From NCBI RefSeq assembly GCF_024129435.1, contig NZ_JAMXXN010000022.1, positions 1 to 50,417 on the forward strand: a stretch of 50,417 nucleotides of DNA. The letters run 5' to 3'. How positions within the stretch are numbered: position 1 is the stretch's first letter; each line of letters starts with the position of its first letter. The position numbers and the translations under genes were made by a program. The notes beneath the pieces were generated by a model, which had not been told where the DNA came from, did no database searches, and saw nothing but the letters and a program-made list of their open reading frames with translations. Source of the stretch: Acinetobacter lwoffii (GTDB lineage Bacteria; Pseudomonadota; Gammaproteobacteria; Pseudomonadales; Moraxellaceae). This document shows, piece by piece, positions 8,345-16,182 of this stretch.

Positions 8345-9709
8345 ATGCATCTGCATATTTTGGGTATTTGTGGCACCTTTATGGGCTCGTTAGCGCTACT
8401 TGCACGCGATCTGGGCCACCAGGTAACAGGTTCAGACCTGAATGTGTATCCACCCATGTCGACCCAACTTGAAAATGCGGGCATCACTTTAATGCAGGGT
8501 TATGACCGCAGTCATTTACAGCCTCATCCGGATCTGGTGATCGTCGGCAATGCCATGAAGCGTGGTATTGATGCAGTCGAATATATGCTGAATGCAGGTC
8601 TGCCTTATATTTCAGGTCCGCAGTTCCTGGCTGATCATGTTCTGCAAGGTAAACACGTGCTGGGTGTCGCCGGAACACATGGTAAAACCACGACCACCAC
8701 GATGCTGGCTTGGGTACTGGATCAAGCCGGTCTGGAGCCAGGTTTTCTGATTGGCGGTGTGCCATTGGGCTTTTCGGAAAGTGCGCGTCTCGGTGGTGGG
8801 AAATATTTCTGTGTCGAAGCCGATGAATACGATTCTGCTTTCTTCGACAAGCGTTCCAAGTTCGTGCATTACCATCCAAAAACCGCAATTTTAAATAACC
8901 TGGAATTTGACCATGCCGATATCTTTGATGATCTGGCCGCAATTCAAAAACAGTTTCATCATTTAGTTCGTACTATTCCAAGTGAAGGCCGGATTATCGC
9001 GCCGATTACTGAAAGCAATATTGATGAAGTGCTGGAGCAGGGCTGCTGGACGCCTGTAGTGCGCACCAGTCTAGATGCCAACGAAAAATCTGAACTTTAT
9101 GCAGAACAATTGTCAGCAGATGGTTCACATTTCAAAGTCCTGCAACAGGGCGTAGTCAAAGGCGAAGTACAGTGGAATATGACCGGGCAGCATTCGGTGG
9201 CGAATGCCTTGGCCACCATTGCCGCTGCTGAACATGTCGGCGTATCGATTGAAACCGCCTGTGAAGCGCTGTCCAATTTTGGTGGTGTGAAACGCCGTAT
9301 GGAACTGTTAGGCACAGTCCGTGGTATCGAGGTTTATGATGACTTCGCCCATCATCCAACCGCGATTGATACAACCTTAGAAGGCGCGCGCAAACGTCTG
9401 GGTGAACGCAAACTCTGGGCGATTATTGAACCGCGTTCCAATACCATGCGCATGGGCAGTCATAAAGATGGCTTGGCTCATTCAGCACGTCTGGCCGATG
9501 AAGTGATCTGGTATCAACCGGAAGGACTGGACTGGGATCTGCAACCTGTTATTGAGGCTGCGCCAAACAAGGCCAAAGTTGCACGTACACTGGATGACAT
9601 CATTCAGACCGTGGTGGCAGAAGCAGGTGAGGGCGATGCCGTAGTAATTATGTCGAATGGCGGTTTTGGTGGTTTGCATCAGAAGCTGATCACTGTTTTA
9701 CAAGCATAA
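8345..9709 (+). CDS. mpl: UDP-N-acetylmuramate:L-Ala-gamma-D-Glu-meso-DAP ligase
   Basis: Cytoplasmic murein-recycling ligase that attaches the recovered L-Ala-D-Glu-mDAP tripeptide to UDP-MurNAc. The N-terminal nucleotide-binding segment MHLHILGICGTFMGS distinguishes Mpl from MurC. The Mur-ligase ATP loop GTHGKTTTT is at 110-118, followed by VEADEYDSAFFDKRSKF, and the C-terminal Mur domain contains DDFAHHPTAI. At 454 aa it is nearly the length of E. coli Mpl. It is a single-gene unit closed by the terminator at 9732. Together with anmK it gives this locus two recycling steps. Confidence 0.95.
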   Translation: MHLHILGICGTFMGSLALLARDLGHQVTGSDLNVYPPMSTQLENAGITLMQGYDRSHLQPHPDLVIVGNAMKRGIDAVEYMLNAGLPYISGPQFLADHVLQGKHVLGVAGTHGKTTTTTMLAWVLDQAGLEPGFLIGGVPLGFSESARLGGGKYFCVEADEYDSAFFDKRSKFVHYHPKTAILNNLEFDHADIFDDLAAIQKQFHHLVRTIPSEGRIIAPITESNIDEVLEQGCWTPVVRTSLDANEKSELYAEQLSADGSHFKVLQQGVVKGEVQWNMTGQHSVANALATIAAAEHVGVSIETACEALSNFGGVKRRMELLGTVRGIEVYDDFAHHPTAIDTTLEGARKRLGERKLWAIIEPRSNTMRMGSHKDGLAHSARLADEVIWYQPEGLDWDLQPVIEAAPNKAKVARTLDDIIQTVVAEAGEGDAVVIMSNGGFGGLHQKLITVLQA

Positions 9710-9731
9710 AACAGATTTAAGTGAAGTGAAG

Positions 9732-9755
9732 AAGCCCGCCTAGCGGGCTTTTTTT
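9732..9755 (+). terminator. mpl terminator
   Basis: The GC-rich stem AAGCCCGC / GCGGGCTT is followed by seven T. Confidence 0.9.
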
Positions 9756-10067
9756 AGCATATTAAAACCTTGCTTCAGCAAAAGTGAACAGTTGTTCTGA
9801 TCCTGCAATCGTATGATTTAAACATTGACCCAAAGAGCAGATTTATCTCTAAACTATCTCGGATGATCTTTTGTTGCAATCTGTACACAAGACTGATTGC
9901 AGCGCCATATTACTCAAGGCACAATCGAGAAGAACACAGGTATCTATAGGCCTGAAAGCCAGATCATAAATCAGCCCATCGCTGTCACTGTATAAAAGCA
10001 ATCGAGGCGTTCATTATTCTCGCTGAGTCAGGTCATTCTCATTCCTCACTCCATTAGGAGATGTGTC
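9756..10067. other. Intergenic upstream of the alcohol dehydrogenase gene
   Basis: This holds no reading frame or repeat that I can support. It should contain the promoter of the dehydrogenase gene. The only clear element is the AGGAG ribosome binding site just before the ATG at 10068. Confidence 0.5.
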
Positions 10068-11150
10068 ATGACAACGATGAAAGCGATGGTCTATTACGGC
10101 GCAAATGATATCCGCTTTGAAGACCGCCCGGTTCCCACCATTTTGCATCCCGGCGATGCCATCATTAAACTCGAAAAAGTCACCATTTGCGGTACCGATC
10201 TCGGGATCTGGAAAGGTAAAAACCCGGAAATTGAGCAAGAGGCCACGCGAAAAGAGGGCAGCTTTAAGGGGCGTATTTTAGGTCACGAAGGTATTGGCAT
10301 TGTGGAAGAAGTCGGTTCCGCCGTTCAGAACTTCAAAAAGGGCGACCGGGTGATTATTTCCTGTGTCAGCCGCTGCGGAACCTGTGAAAACTGCCAGAAA
10401 CAGCTGTATGCACATTGCCGCAACGAAGGCGGCTGGATCATGGGTTATATGATTGACGGCACCCATGCCGAATATGTACGTACGCCCTTTGCCGATACCT
10501 CACTTTATCATTTACCCGAGGGCCTGAATCAAGATGTAGCCGTATTCCTTTCAGATATCCTGCCAACTTCACATGAAATTGGCGTGCAATATGGCGATGT
10601 CAAACCGGGCGACAATGTCGCGATTGTCGGGGCAGGGCCAATCGGCATGAGCTGTCTGCTCACCGCACAGTTCTATTCACCTGCCAATATTATTATGGTG
10701 GATATGGATGATAACCGGCTGGAATTTGCCAAGACTGTCGGCGCGACGCATACCATCAACTCTGCCAAAGAAGATGCCATTCAAAAGATTCTAGAGATTA
10801 CCGGTGGGCGCGGGGTCGACTGTGCCATTGAAGCAGTAGGTGTAGAACCTACCTGGAATATTTGCCAGCATGTTATGAAAGAGGGCGGGCATATTGCCAA
10901 CGTCGGCGTGCATGGTAAACCGGTAAGTTTTGAACTGAACAAACTCTGGATTAAAAACCTGACCATCACCACCGGTCTGGTGAATGCCAATACCACAGGA
11001 ATGCTGCTGAAAACCTGCTGTTCCGGAAAATTGCCCCTAGAAAAACTGGCGACCCATCATTTTAAATTTGCCGATTTTGAAAAAGCCTATGATGTCTTTA
11101 AACATGCCTCCGATGAAAAGGCCTTAAAAGTCATGATTGACATGAGCTAA
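10068..11150 (+). CDS. Zinc-dependent alcohol dehydrogenase (MDR superfamily)
   Basis: Medium-chain dehydrogenase of 360 aa, likely NAD(P)-dependent. Catalytic zinc ligands are Cys41 (in ICGTDLG) and His73-Glu74 (GHEGIGIVEEVG). Structural-zinc cysteines are at 103, 106, 109 and 117. The Rossmann nucleotide loop GAGPIG is near residue 187. The overall pattern resembles the threonine/sorbitol dehydrogenase-like group that often acts on secondary alcohols, but the substrate cannot be read from the sequence. It has a strong AGGAG ribosome binding site and its own terminator, so it is monocistronic. A second member of the superfamily is encoded at 33.3-34.4 kb. Confidence 0.88.
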   Translation: MTTMKAMVYYGANDIRFEDRPVPTILHPGDAIIKLEKVTICGTDLGIWKGKNPEIEQEATRKEGSFKGRILGHEGIGIVEEVGSAVQNFKKGDRVIISCVSRCGTCENCQKQLYAHCRNEGGWIMGYMIDGTHAEYVRTPFADTSLYHLPEGLNQDVAVFLSDILPTSHEIGVQYGDVKPGDNVAIVGAGPIGMSCLLTAQFYSPANIIMVDMDDNRLEFAKTVGATHTINSAKEDAIQKILEITGGRGVDCAIEAVGVEPTWNICQHVMKEGGHIANVGVHGKPVSFELNKLWIKNLTITTGLVNANTTGMLLKTCCSGKLPLEKLATHHFKFADFEKAYDVFKHASDEKALKVMIDMS

Positions 11151-11162
11151 TCCACATCAGAC

Positions 11163-11192
11163 AAAAAAAGTCCGCTATGCGGACTTTTTTAT
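11163..11192. terminator. Terminator between the dehydrogenase and BLUF genes
   Basis: AAAAAAAGTCCGC / GCGGACTTTTTT hairpin lies between convergent genes and is usable from both directions. Confidence 0.88.
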
Positions 11193-11213
11193 TTTCAGCA
11201 TTTACCCCTCAGA

Positions 11214-11687
11214 TCAGAAATAGGGGACATAACCACGCTGCTTATAGCCTTTTGGCGATGCCAGACTGGCCTGATTTTCTTCCAGGCGATACAGCACTTT
11301 GAGGAATTCGGCAATTCCTGACTGCTGCAAGGCATGTGGATCAAATTGCTTCAAACCTAAACGTGAAAATAAAGAAGAAATTTCACTGTGTTTATGCACA
11401 TATTTCATTGACCATTCCGAGAAATGAGACTGCTCTACCATCGCATCTGCAAAACGCAAGATACTATGATGGCGGGCATCCTGACAAATGCTCTGAAATA
11501 AACTTTCCACTACTTCAGCCTGACCTTCAAGGCACTGGAAAAATTTGCCATGGGAATAATACAACACCCCATGAATCTGATGCTGAAGGTTAAACTTCCG
11601 GGCAGTGGCCAAAATATCGCTCAAATCTTGTAACAACTCTTGTTCAGATTCTATGCGTTCACTGGCATAGCAAAGCTGTAGCATCAT
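11214..11687 (-). CDS. BLUF-domain blue-light sensor, BlsA-like
   Basis: A stand-alone BLUF photoreceptor of 157 aa that binds FAD non-covalently. The key residues of the flavin switch are present: Tyr7 (QLCYAS), Asn33 and Gln51 (KFFQCLEG), with Trp92-Ser93-Met94 in the beta-5 strand. The numbering Tyr7/Gln51 matches what I recall for A. baumannii BlsA. The domain occupies residues 2-95. The C-terminal 60 residues are helical and lack an enzymatic output domain, so it should act by binding partner proteins, as BlsA does with transcriptional regulators. It is monocistronic. Which of the several Acinetobacter BLUF paralogues it corresponds to is not clear. Confidence 0.9.
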   Translation of the reverse strand: MMLQLCYASERIESEQELLQDLSDILATARKFNLQHQIHGVLYYSHGKFFQCLEGQAEVVESLFQSICQDARHHSILRFADAMVEQSHFSEWSMKYVHKHSEISSLFSRLGLKQFDPHALQQSGIAEFLKVLYRLEENQASLASPKGYKQRGYVPYF

Positions 11688-11883
11688 GCCATCTCTCTAG
11701 AGGGAAGAATTAAAAACACAATTTAATCAATAATTTTAAATTAAGTCGACTATTTTTTAAGCAAATATCCGTTTTTGCTTACACGGTTTTCAGTTTGCAT
11801 TTCTGGATTAAACTTTTAACAATAGTGCCTAAATTATTAAACGAATATTTTCATACACCTACCATGAACATGAGGATCACTTG

Positions 11884-12231
11884 ATGTTAAAAGATCTGAT
11901 TTTAACCCTCGCCTTGTTATGTGTGTGTTTTATCCTGATCATCACTTTAAATAATTGGCAATTCAGCGCTCAAACCAATCTGCTGATCAGTTCAATTTTT
12001 ATTAGCTGGACGATCTTGAAATTTGTTGGGCATCGCATTTATTTTCATGCCAGTTATCTGCTGATCATGGCAATTTTAGTAATGCTGCAACAGTTTGAAG
12101 AAATTTTCTGGGGCATGACCGGCGTGATGGCAGGTTTCGGTTTATATACCCTGTTACAGGTTATATTGATTCCTGCCTTGAAAGAAAAACTGCATTTATC
12201 TTTCGGGAAATCCCCTTGGATGGTTAAATAG
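11884..12231 (+). CDS. Small hypothetical integral membrane protein
   Basis: I do not recognise a family. The 115-aa product has about four hydrophobic segments (roughly 5-22, 33-50, 57-75 and 80-100) and a short basic C-terminus (KEKLHLSFGKSPWMVK). A TTG codon lies immediately upstream in frame, but the purine-rich GAGGA, about eight bases before the ATG at 11884, favours the ATG. Its last 8 bp overlap the end of the convergent acetyltransferase gene, so there is no room for a terminator between them. Confidence 0.65.
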   Translation: MLKDLILTLALLCVCFILIITLNNWQFSAQTNLLISSIFISWTILKFVGHRIYFHASYLLIMAILVMLQQFEEIFWGMTGVMAGFGLYTLLQVILIPALKEKLHLSFGKSPWMVK

Positions 12232-12514
12232 TCGTTGCTGCGACATCGGCCAGACTTCGGTCACGTTTAAACATGACATCCACATAGGAACATTGCGGGA
12301 TAATGGTTAAACTTTTTTCACGGGCAAAATCGACCAGTACATCTAGCATTTTCCGGGCAATACCCTGGCCACGCAGGGAATCATCGACCCAGGTATGATC
12401 GGCAATGATGACGGCATCGCCCCGCCATTGATAAGTGATCTCCGCCAGGCGGCGTCCTTGAGCTTCCATAAAAAATACACCACCACGTTTTGAATCTTGA
12501 TATTTAATTTCCAT
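12224..12514 (-). CDS. Small GNAT-type N-acetyltransferase (COG2388-like)
   Basis: A 96-aa minimal GNAT fold. The acetyl-CoA loop is DDSLRGQGIARKML near residues 43-56, preceded by the beta strand ADHTWV, and the C-terminal IIPQCSYVDVMFKRD is typical of the small COG2388 family (YidJ/YjdJ-like). The substrate is unknown. It is a paralogue of the next gene upstream; both share the order 'RLAE..Y', 'HTWVDDSLRGQ', 'FARE', 'IIP.C'. The stop overlaps the convergent membrane-protein gene by 8 bp, and only 31 bp separates it from its paralogue, so the pair is probably one transcript. Confidence 0.85.
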   Translation of the reverse strand: MEIKYQDSKRGGVFFMEAQGRRLAEITYQWRGDAVIIADHTWVDDSLRGQGIARKMLDVLVDFAREKSLTIIPQCSYVDVMFKRDRSLADVAATTI

Positions 12515-12545
12515 ACGAATCTAAACCTTTGTTGTCATTTTAAAA

Positions 12546-12824
12546 TTATAAAACATCATTAAAGCGAGGCTCTCGCTCGAACACGGATTTGGCAAAAGGG
12601 CATTTTGGAATAATCCTGATGCCGTGTTCACGGGCAAAATTCACAGCGGCCTCGACCAGATAATACCCGACGTGCTGTCCGCGTAGGCTGTCATCGACCC
12701 AGGTGTGTTCAATCGCTAATTGATCTTCATTTACTCTTGAATAACTCATTTCTGCCAGACGTTTTTCATTTGGCTCTACAAACCATAAACCTCCAGTGTC
12801 CTGTTGCTGATGCTCGATCAACAT
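12546..12824 (-). CDS. Small GNAT-type N-acetyltransferase (COG2388-like), paralogue
   Basis: Second copy of the minimal acetyltransferase, 92 aa from the chosen ATG. The acetyl-CoA loop reads DDSLRGQHVGYYL, with His-Val replacing Gly-Ile in the RGQGI motif of its neighbour, so cofactor binding may differ slightly. The C-terminus IIPKCPFAKSVFER carries the family Cys. I start at 12824 rather than at the ATG 12 codons upstream because AAGGAGAGGA lies eight bases before it. It is the first gene of a two-gene unit with the paralogue downstream, most simply explained by tandem duplication. Confidence 0.85.
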   Translation of the reverse strand: MLIEHQQQDTGGLWFVEPNEKRLAEMSYSRVNEDQLAIEHTWVDDSLRGQHVGYYLVEAAVNFAREHGIRIIPKCPFAKSVFEREPRFNDVL

Positions 12825-12979
12825 GCCGATCCTCTCCTTGTTTTTAAGCCAGACTGACATATTTTTCCCTGCTCTATTGTTAGATTTCTTTTAAAGGATT
12901 GTGAATCTGTCCTTCTGACCAATACCGCATTCTGCTCAACAGGTTTAAACTGCGAGCCGGTTCTTTTTATCAGATATGT

Positions 12980-14173
12980 ATGTCCAGCTTTTCTTCCACC
13001 TCCTCGGTGACGCGTCAATGGGTCTGTGTGATTGCTTTAGCCTCTGCTGCCTTTATTTTCAATACCACCGAATTTATCCCGGTGGCGCTATTAAGTGATA
13101 TTGGTACCAGTTTTGCCATGTCACCGACTCAGGTCGGGTGGATGCTGACAATTTATGCCTGGGTTGTGGCGCTGTTGTCTTTGCCAATGATGTTACTGAC
13201 CAAGAATATTGAACGGCGCTTTCTGCTGATGGTTTTATTTGCGGTGTTTATTTTCAGTCATGTGCTGTCCTATTTTTCCTGGAGCTTTAGCATTCTGGTG
13301 CTGAGCCGAATTGGTATTGCCGTGGCACATGCACTGTTCTGGTCAATTACGGCATCGCTTGCTGTGCGGGTTGCGCCAAAGGGCAAAGAATTTCAGGCAT
13401 TGGGCTTATTGGCTACCGGTACCGCCATGGCGATGGTCCTGGGAATTCCCTTTGGCCGGATGATCGGGGAGGCCTATGGCTGGCGCAATAGTTTTGCCTT
13501 GATTGGGATTGTGGCGAGCGTGGTGTGCGTATTGCTGGCCAAAACCTTGCCTTTATTGCCAAGTGTCAATTCAGGTTCACTCAGCAGTTTAAAAAGCTTA
13601 CTAAAACGTCCCAGCCTGATGCTGGTCTTTGCGCTTACCGTGCTTGTGATTAGTGCGCAATTTACCGCCTATAGTTATATTGAACCCTTTGCGCTGAATA
13701 TTGCACAATTCAGCTCTGCGCAGACCACCAGCTTATTGCTAATTTATGGCGGTGCGGGCCTGATCGGGTCTTATGTATTTGGTCGTTTTGCACCACATTT
13801 TCCCCGACTCACCATTCCACTATTTACACTGGGGCTAGGGATCTCGCTGCTGTTATTGCTGCCACTGTCTCAGGGTGTATTTCAACTTAATAGCCTGGCG
13901 TTAATCTGGGGCATCAGCATTATTGGGTTTAGTCTGGCCCTACAAGCCAAGACCTTAAATCTGGCCTCCGATGCGACTGATGTCGCCATGGCAATTTTTT
14001 CAGGTCTGTACAATGTCGGGATTGGTGGCGGTGCCTTACTCGGCGGTCTGGTAACGGCACATATCGGATTACATAGTATTGGCTGGGTAGGAGCAATCCT
14101 GGCCAGCTTGGGTTTTCTGATCAGCTTATACCTGATTCAGCGTCCGGATTTCTTAGGTAAGAAAGCGCCTTGA
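12980..14173 (+). CDS. MFS transporter, sugar-efflux (SotB) type
   Basis: Twelve-helix inner-membrane transporter of 397 aa. The opening [18 protein letters not shown] and the segment [20 protein letters not shown] with [18 protein letters not shown] are characteristic of the SotB/YdeA and related arabinose/IPTG or drug efflux branch of the major facilitator superfamily. The substrate cannot be decided. It is transcribed divergently from the acetyltransferase pair across 155 bp. No good terminator follows; instead an imperfect long hairpin (arms AAGCATGA / TCATGCTT, 14174-14226) lies directly after the stop. Confidence 0.85.
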   Translation: MSSFSSTSSVTRQWVCVIALASAAFIFNTTEFIPVALLSDIGTSFAMSPTQVGWMLTIYAWVVALLSLPMMLLTKNIERRFLLMVLFAVFIFSHVLSYFSWSFSILVLSRIGIAVAHALFWSITASLAVRVAPKGKEFQALGLLATGTAMAMVLGIPFGRMIGEAYGWRNSFALIGIVASVVCVLLAKTLPLLPSVNSGSLSSLKSLLKRPSLMLVFALTVLVISAQFTAYSYIEPFALNIAQFSSAQTTSLLLIYGGAGLIGSYVFGRFAPHFPRLTIPLFTLGLGISLLLLLPLSQGVFQLNSLALIWGISIIGFSLALQAKTLNLASDATDVAMAIFSGLYNVGIGGGALLGGLVTAHIGLHSIGWVGAILASLGFLISLYLIQRPDFLGKKAP

Positions 14174-14262
14174 AGCATGATTTTTGTAAATGAAATTGTA
14201 GTCTTAGCAAAAATCTGTCATGCTTGCTGCACATTGAGCTACCGCTCAAATAAAATTTAGTT

Positions 14263-14428
14263 TGAACAAGGGGAGTAGCCTCCTCCAAGCGTTTAAGAAT
14301 GAAATTTCAATTTTTAAACGTGTCAGAATATCGTCATTACACTTTGCAAAAAGTCGGTATCTGAGCATCTTGAAGTCACACTTTATATAAAAAAGTGGAA
14401 CAGTAAGATGTAGGCAAGACCTTGATCA
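14263..14428 (+). promoter_or_regulatory. yybP-ykoY manganese riboswitch aptamer
   Basis: The class signature AAGGGGAGTAGCC is at 14268-14280 and the 3' signature GGCAAGACC at 14413-14421. P1 pairs CAAGG (14267-14271) with CCTTG (14420-14424) and extends outward past one mismatch. The family (Rfam yybP-ykoY) senses Mn2+ and commonly controls mntP and alx/terC genes. The next gene is an Alx homologue, which agrees. Confidence 0.85.
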
Positions 14429-14474
14429 TGTTGTTATAGATGTTTTTCATCTGGCAACTGGTCAAGGTTTTTTT
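14419..14474 (+). terminator. Riboswitch expression platform (intrinsic terminator)
   Basis: ACCTTGATCA (14419-14428) pairs with TGGTCAAGGT (14459-14468), followed by a run of T to 14474, ahead of the alx ribosome binding site. The left arm is the same sequence as the 3' arm of aptamer P1, so the two folds exclude each other. Mn2+ binding should stabilise P1 and permit read-through (ON switch). Confidence 0.85.
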
Positions 14475-14504
14475 ATGGCTAGTTGTCCGATGTGGAGAAT
14501 TCAC

Positions 14505-15470
14505 ATGGAAACCATTGGTACACTCTGGCTGTATCTCGTCTTTTTCGCGATTGTCGCAGTCATGCTGATAATCGATTTTGTCGGCTTTAAGCATCAGCAT
14601 GGTCAGGAAGTTAAAGTCCGTACTGCTGCCTACTGGAGTATTGCCTGGGTCAGTGTCGCGACTTTATTTGGTGGCGGCTTATGGCTGTATCTGGAGCAGA
14701 CCGCAGGCACGGCAATTGCCAATGCCAAGGTCATGGAATACTTTGCCGGTTATCTGCTGGAAAAATCCCTGGCGATTGATAACGTCTTTGTCTGGCTGAT
14801 GATCTTCGCGGCCTTCGCCATTCCACCCGCACTGCAACGCAAGCTGCTGTTATATGGCGTACTGGGTGCGATTGTGCTCAGAACTATCTTTATTTTTATT
14901 GGCGCGTGGTTCGTGCAGGAATTCTCCTGGATTCTATATATCTTCGGTGCGTTCCTGGTGTATACCGGCTTCAAATTCCTGCGTGGTCAGCATGAAGAAG
15001 ACAGCAATATTGAAGATATGGCGATTCTAAAATGGCTGCGTAAACATATGCGTATTACCCCGCAACTTCAGGGCGACAAATTCTTTGTCCGTCAAAATGG
15101 TTTGCTCTGGGCAACGCCGTTGTTCCTGGTCCTGATCCTGGTTGAAGCCTCTGATGTCATCTTTGCCGTCGATTCTATTCCGGCTATTTTTGCCGTCACC
15201 ACCGATCCCTTCATTGTCCTCACTGCAAACCTGATGGCGATTTTAGGCCTGCGCGCAATGTTCTTCCTGCTCTCGGGCGCAGCCTCAAAAATGCATTATC
15301 TGCCTTATGGCCTCGGGATCATTCTAGTCTTTATCGGCTTTAAGATGCTGATGCTAGATGTGTTCCATATGCCGATCTGGATTTCTTTGAGCTTTATTGT
15401 GATTGTCCTGACTGTGACCGCGATCTTGTCGATTCGTCATAGCAAGAAATATAACGAAACCACCCTGTAA
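14505..15470 (+). CDS. alx: TerC-family membrane protein Alx (manganese export)
   Basis: Multi-spanning inner-membrane protein of the TerC family. From the ATG at 14505 it is 321 aa, the same length I recall for E. coli Alx. Shared stretches include YLLEKSLAIDNVFVWLM, RNGLLWATP-like QNGLLWATPLF, and ASDVIFAVDSIPAIFAVT, which contain the conserved intramembrane Asp residues. The start is supported by GGAG eight bases upstream; an earlier in-frame ATG at 14475 lies in the terminator T-run and is unlikely. Alx/TerC proteins have been tied to Mn2+ export, and the Mn2+ riboswitch directly upstream supports that role here. Confidence 0.93.
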   Translation: METIGTLWLYLVFFAIVAVMLIIDFVGFKHQHGQEVKVRTAAYWSIAWVSVATLFGGGLWLYLEQTAGTAIANAKVMEYFAGYLLEKSLAIDNVFVWLMIFAAFAIPPALQRKLLLYGVLGAIVLRTIFIFIGAWFVQEFSWILYIFGAFLVYTGFKFLRGQHEEDSNIEDMAILKWLRKHMRITPQLQGDKFFVRQNGLLWATPLFLVLILVEASDVIFAVDSIPAIFAVTTDPFIVLTANLMAILGLRAMFFLLSGAASKMHYLPYGLGIILVFIGFKMLMLDVFHMPIWISLSFIVIVLTVTAILSIRHSKKYNETTL

Positions 15471-15483
15471 AAAGTAATCATCA

Positions 15484-15512
15484 AAAAAGCCTGCATCAGC
15501 AGGCTTTTTTTT
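15484..15512. terminator. Terminator between alx and the nucleotidyltransferase gene
   Basis: AAAAAAGCCTGC / GCAGGCTTTTTTTT hairpin between convergent genes. Confidence 0.88.
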
Positions 15513-16083
15513 ATTGTTCTATCAGGGATAATTTGGGCCATTTTTGCAAAAACTGTTTGCTCAGCATGCGTTGTTCGAACACGGCATAACTGACTAAATT
15601 CGGATTCCAACGCAGCTTTAACTCAAATAAATCTGCTAAACCGAAAGGGGCAATCAACTCCAACTCATCATCTTTCAGGCGCAGTGCCAAGGCCGTGACA
15701 GTTTCTGGCCATAATGACAGCGCATGACTAATTGAAGTTAAAGGCTCAATACTTTCATTTTGATCGGTACGATACCACTCATGTACAAAGGCTTGATTGG
15801 TCACATCCCAACAGATATCTGGAAAATAGTCTTTTAACTGATCTGCAAGTTGCTGTTCTATAGCGCGAGCCTGCTTATTTTCGTCATAGAAAATTACATC
15901 GACCTCAGTATGATTCATTTCATATTCCCAGTCATGTAAATGCGCCCAGATCACATGACGTAACACACCCGCTGCGACATAAGCTTCAGAGTGCAATTGT
16001 GCTAACTGATGCAAGATGCGCATTAAGGTCGGCTGCGCACGCACGATCTGTTGAAATTGATCATGATAATTGGATGGGGTCAT
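15511..16083 (-). CDS. Nucleotidyltransferase family protein (COG3575-like)
   Basis: A soluble protein of about 190 aa. The region GVLRHVIWAHLHDWE followed by EVDVIFYDE resembles the COG3575/DUF925 family, whose fold is related to nucleotidyltransferases; the acidic EVDV would correspond to the metal-binding pair. The biochemical substrate is not known for the family. The start is uncertain: I choose the internal ATG giving MTPSNYHDQF, which is where family similarity seems to begin, but the frame extends 17 codons further to 16134 without a convincing ribosome binding site at either position. It is divergent from guaD. Confidence 0.75.
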   Translation of the reverse strand: MTPSNYHDQFQQIVRAQPTLMRILHQLAQLHSEAYVAAGVLRHVIWAHLHDWEYEMNHTEVDVIFYDENKQARAIEQQLADQLKDYFPDICWDVTNQAFVHEWYRTDQNESIEPLTSISHALSLWPETVTALALRLKDDELELIAPFGLADLFELKLRWNPNLVSYAVFEQRMLSKQFLQKWPKLSLIEQ

Positions 16084-16182
16084 AAAAGAATCTGGATCAC
16101 TATTTAAATATGAATGTTCATACAAACATGGCAATTTTTTCAGCTACAATCAATCGAAAAAATCAAAAAGCGTAGGTTTAAA

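Noticed and set aside
8484..8942. 152-codon minus-strand frame inside mpl
   Set aside because: His/Arg-rich shadow frame opposite a clear Mur ligase; no start signal.
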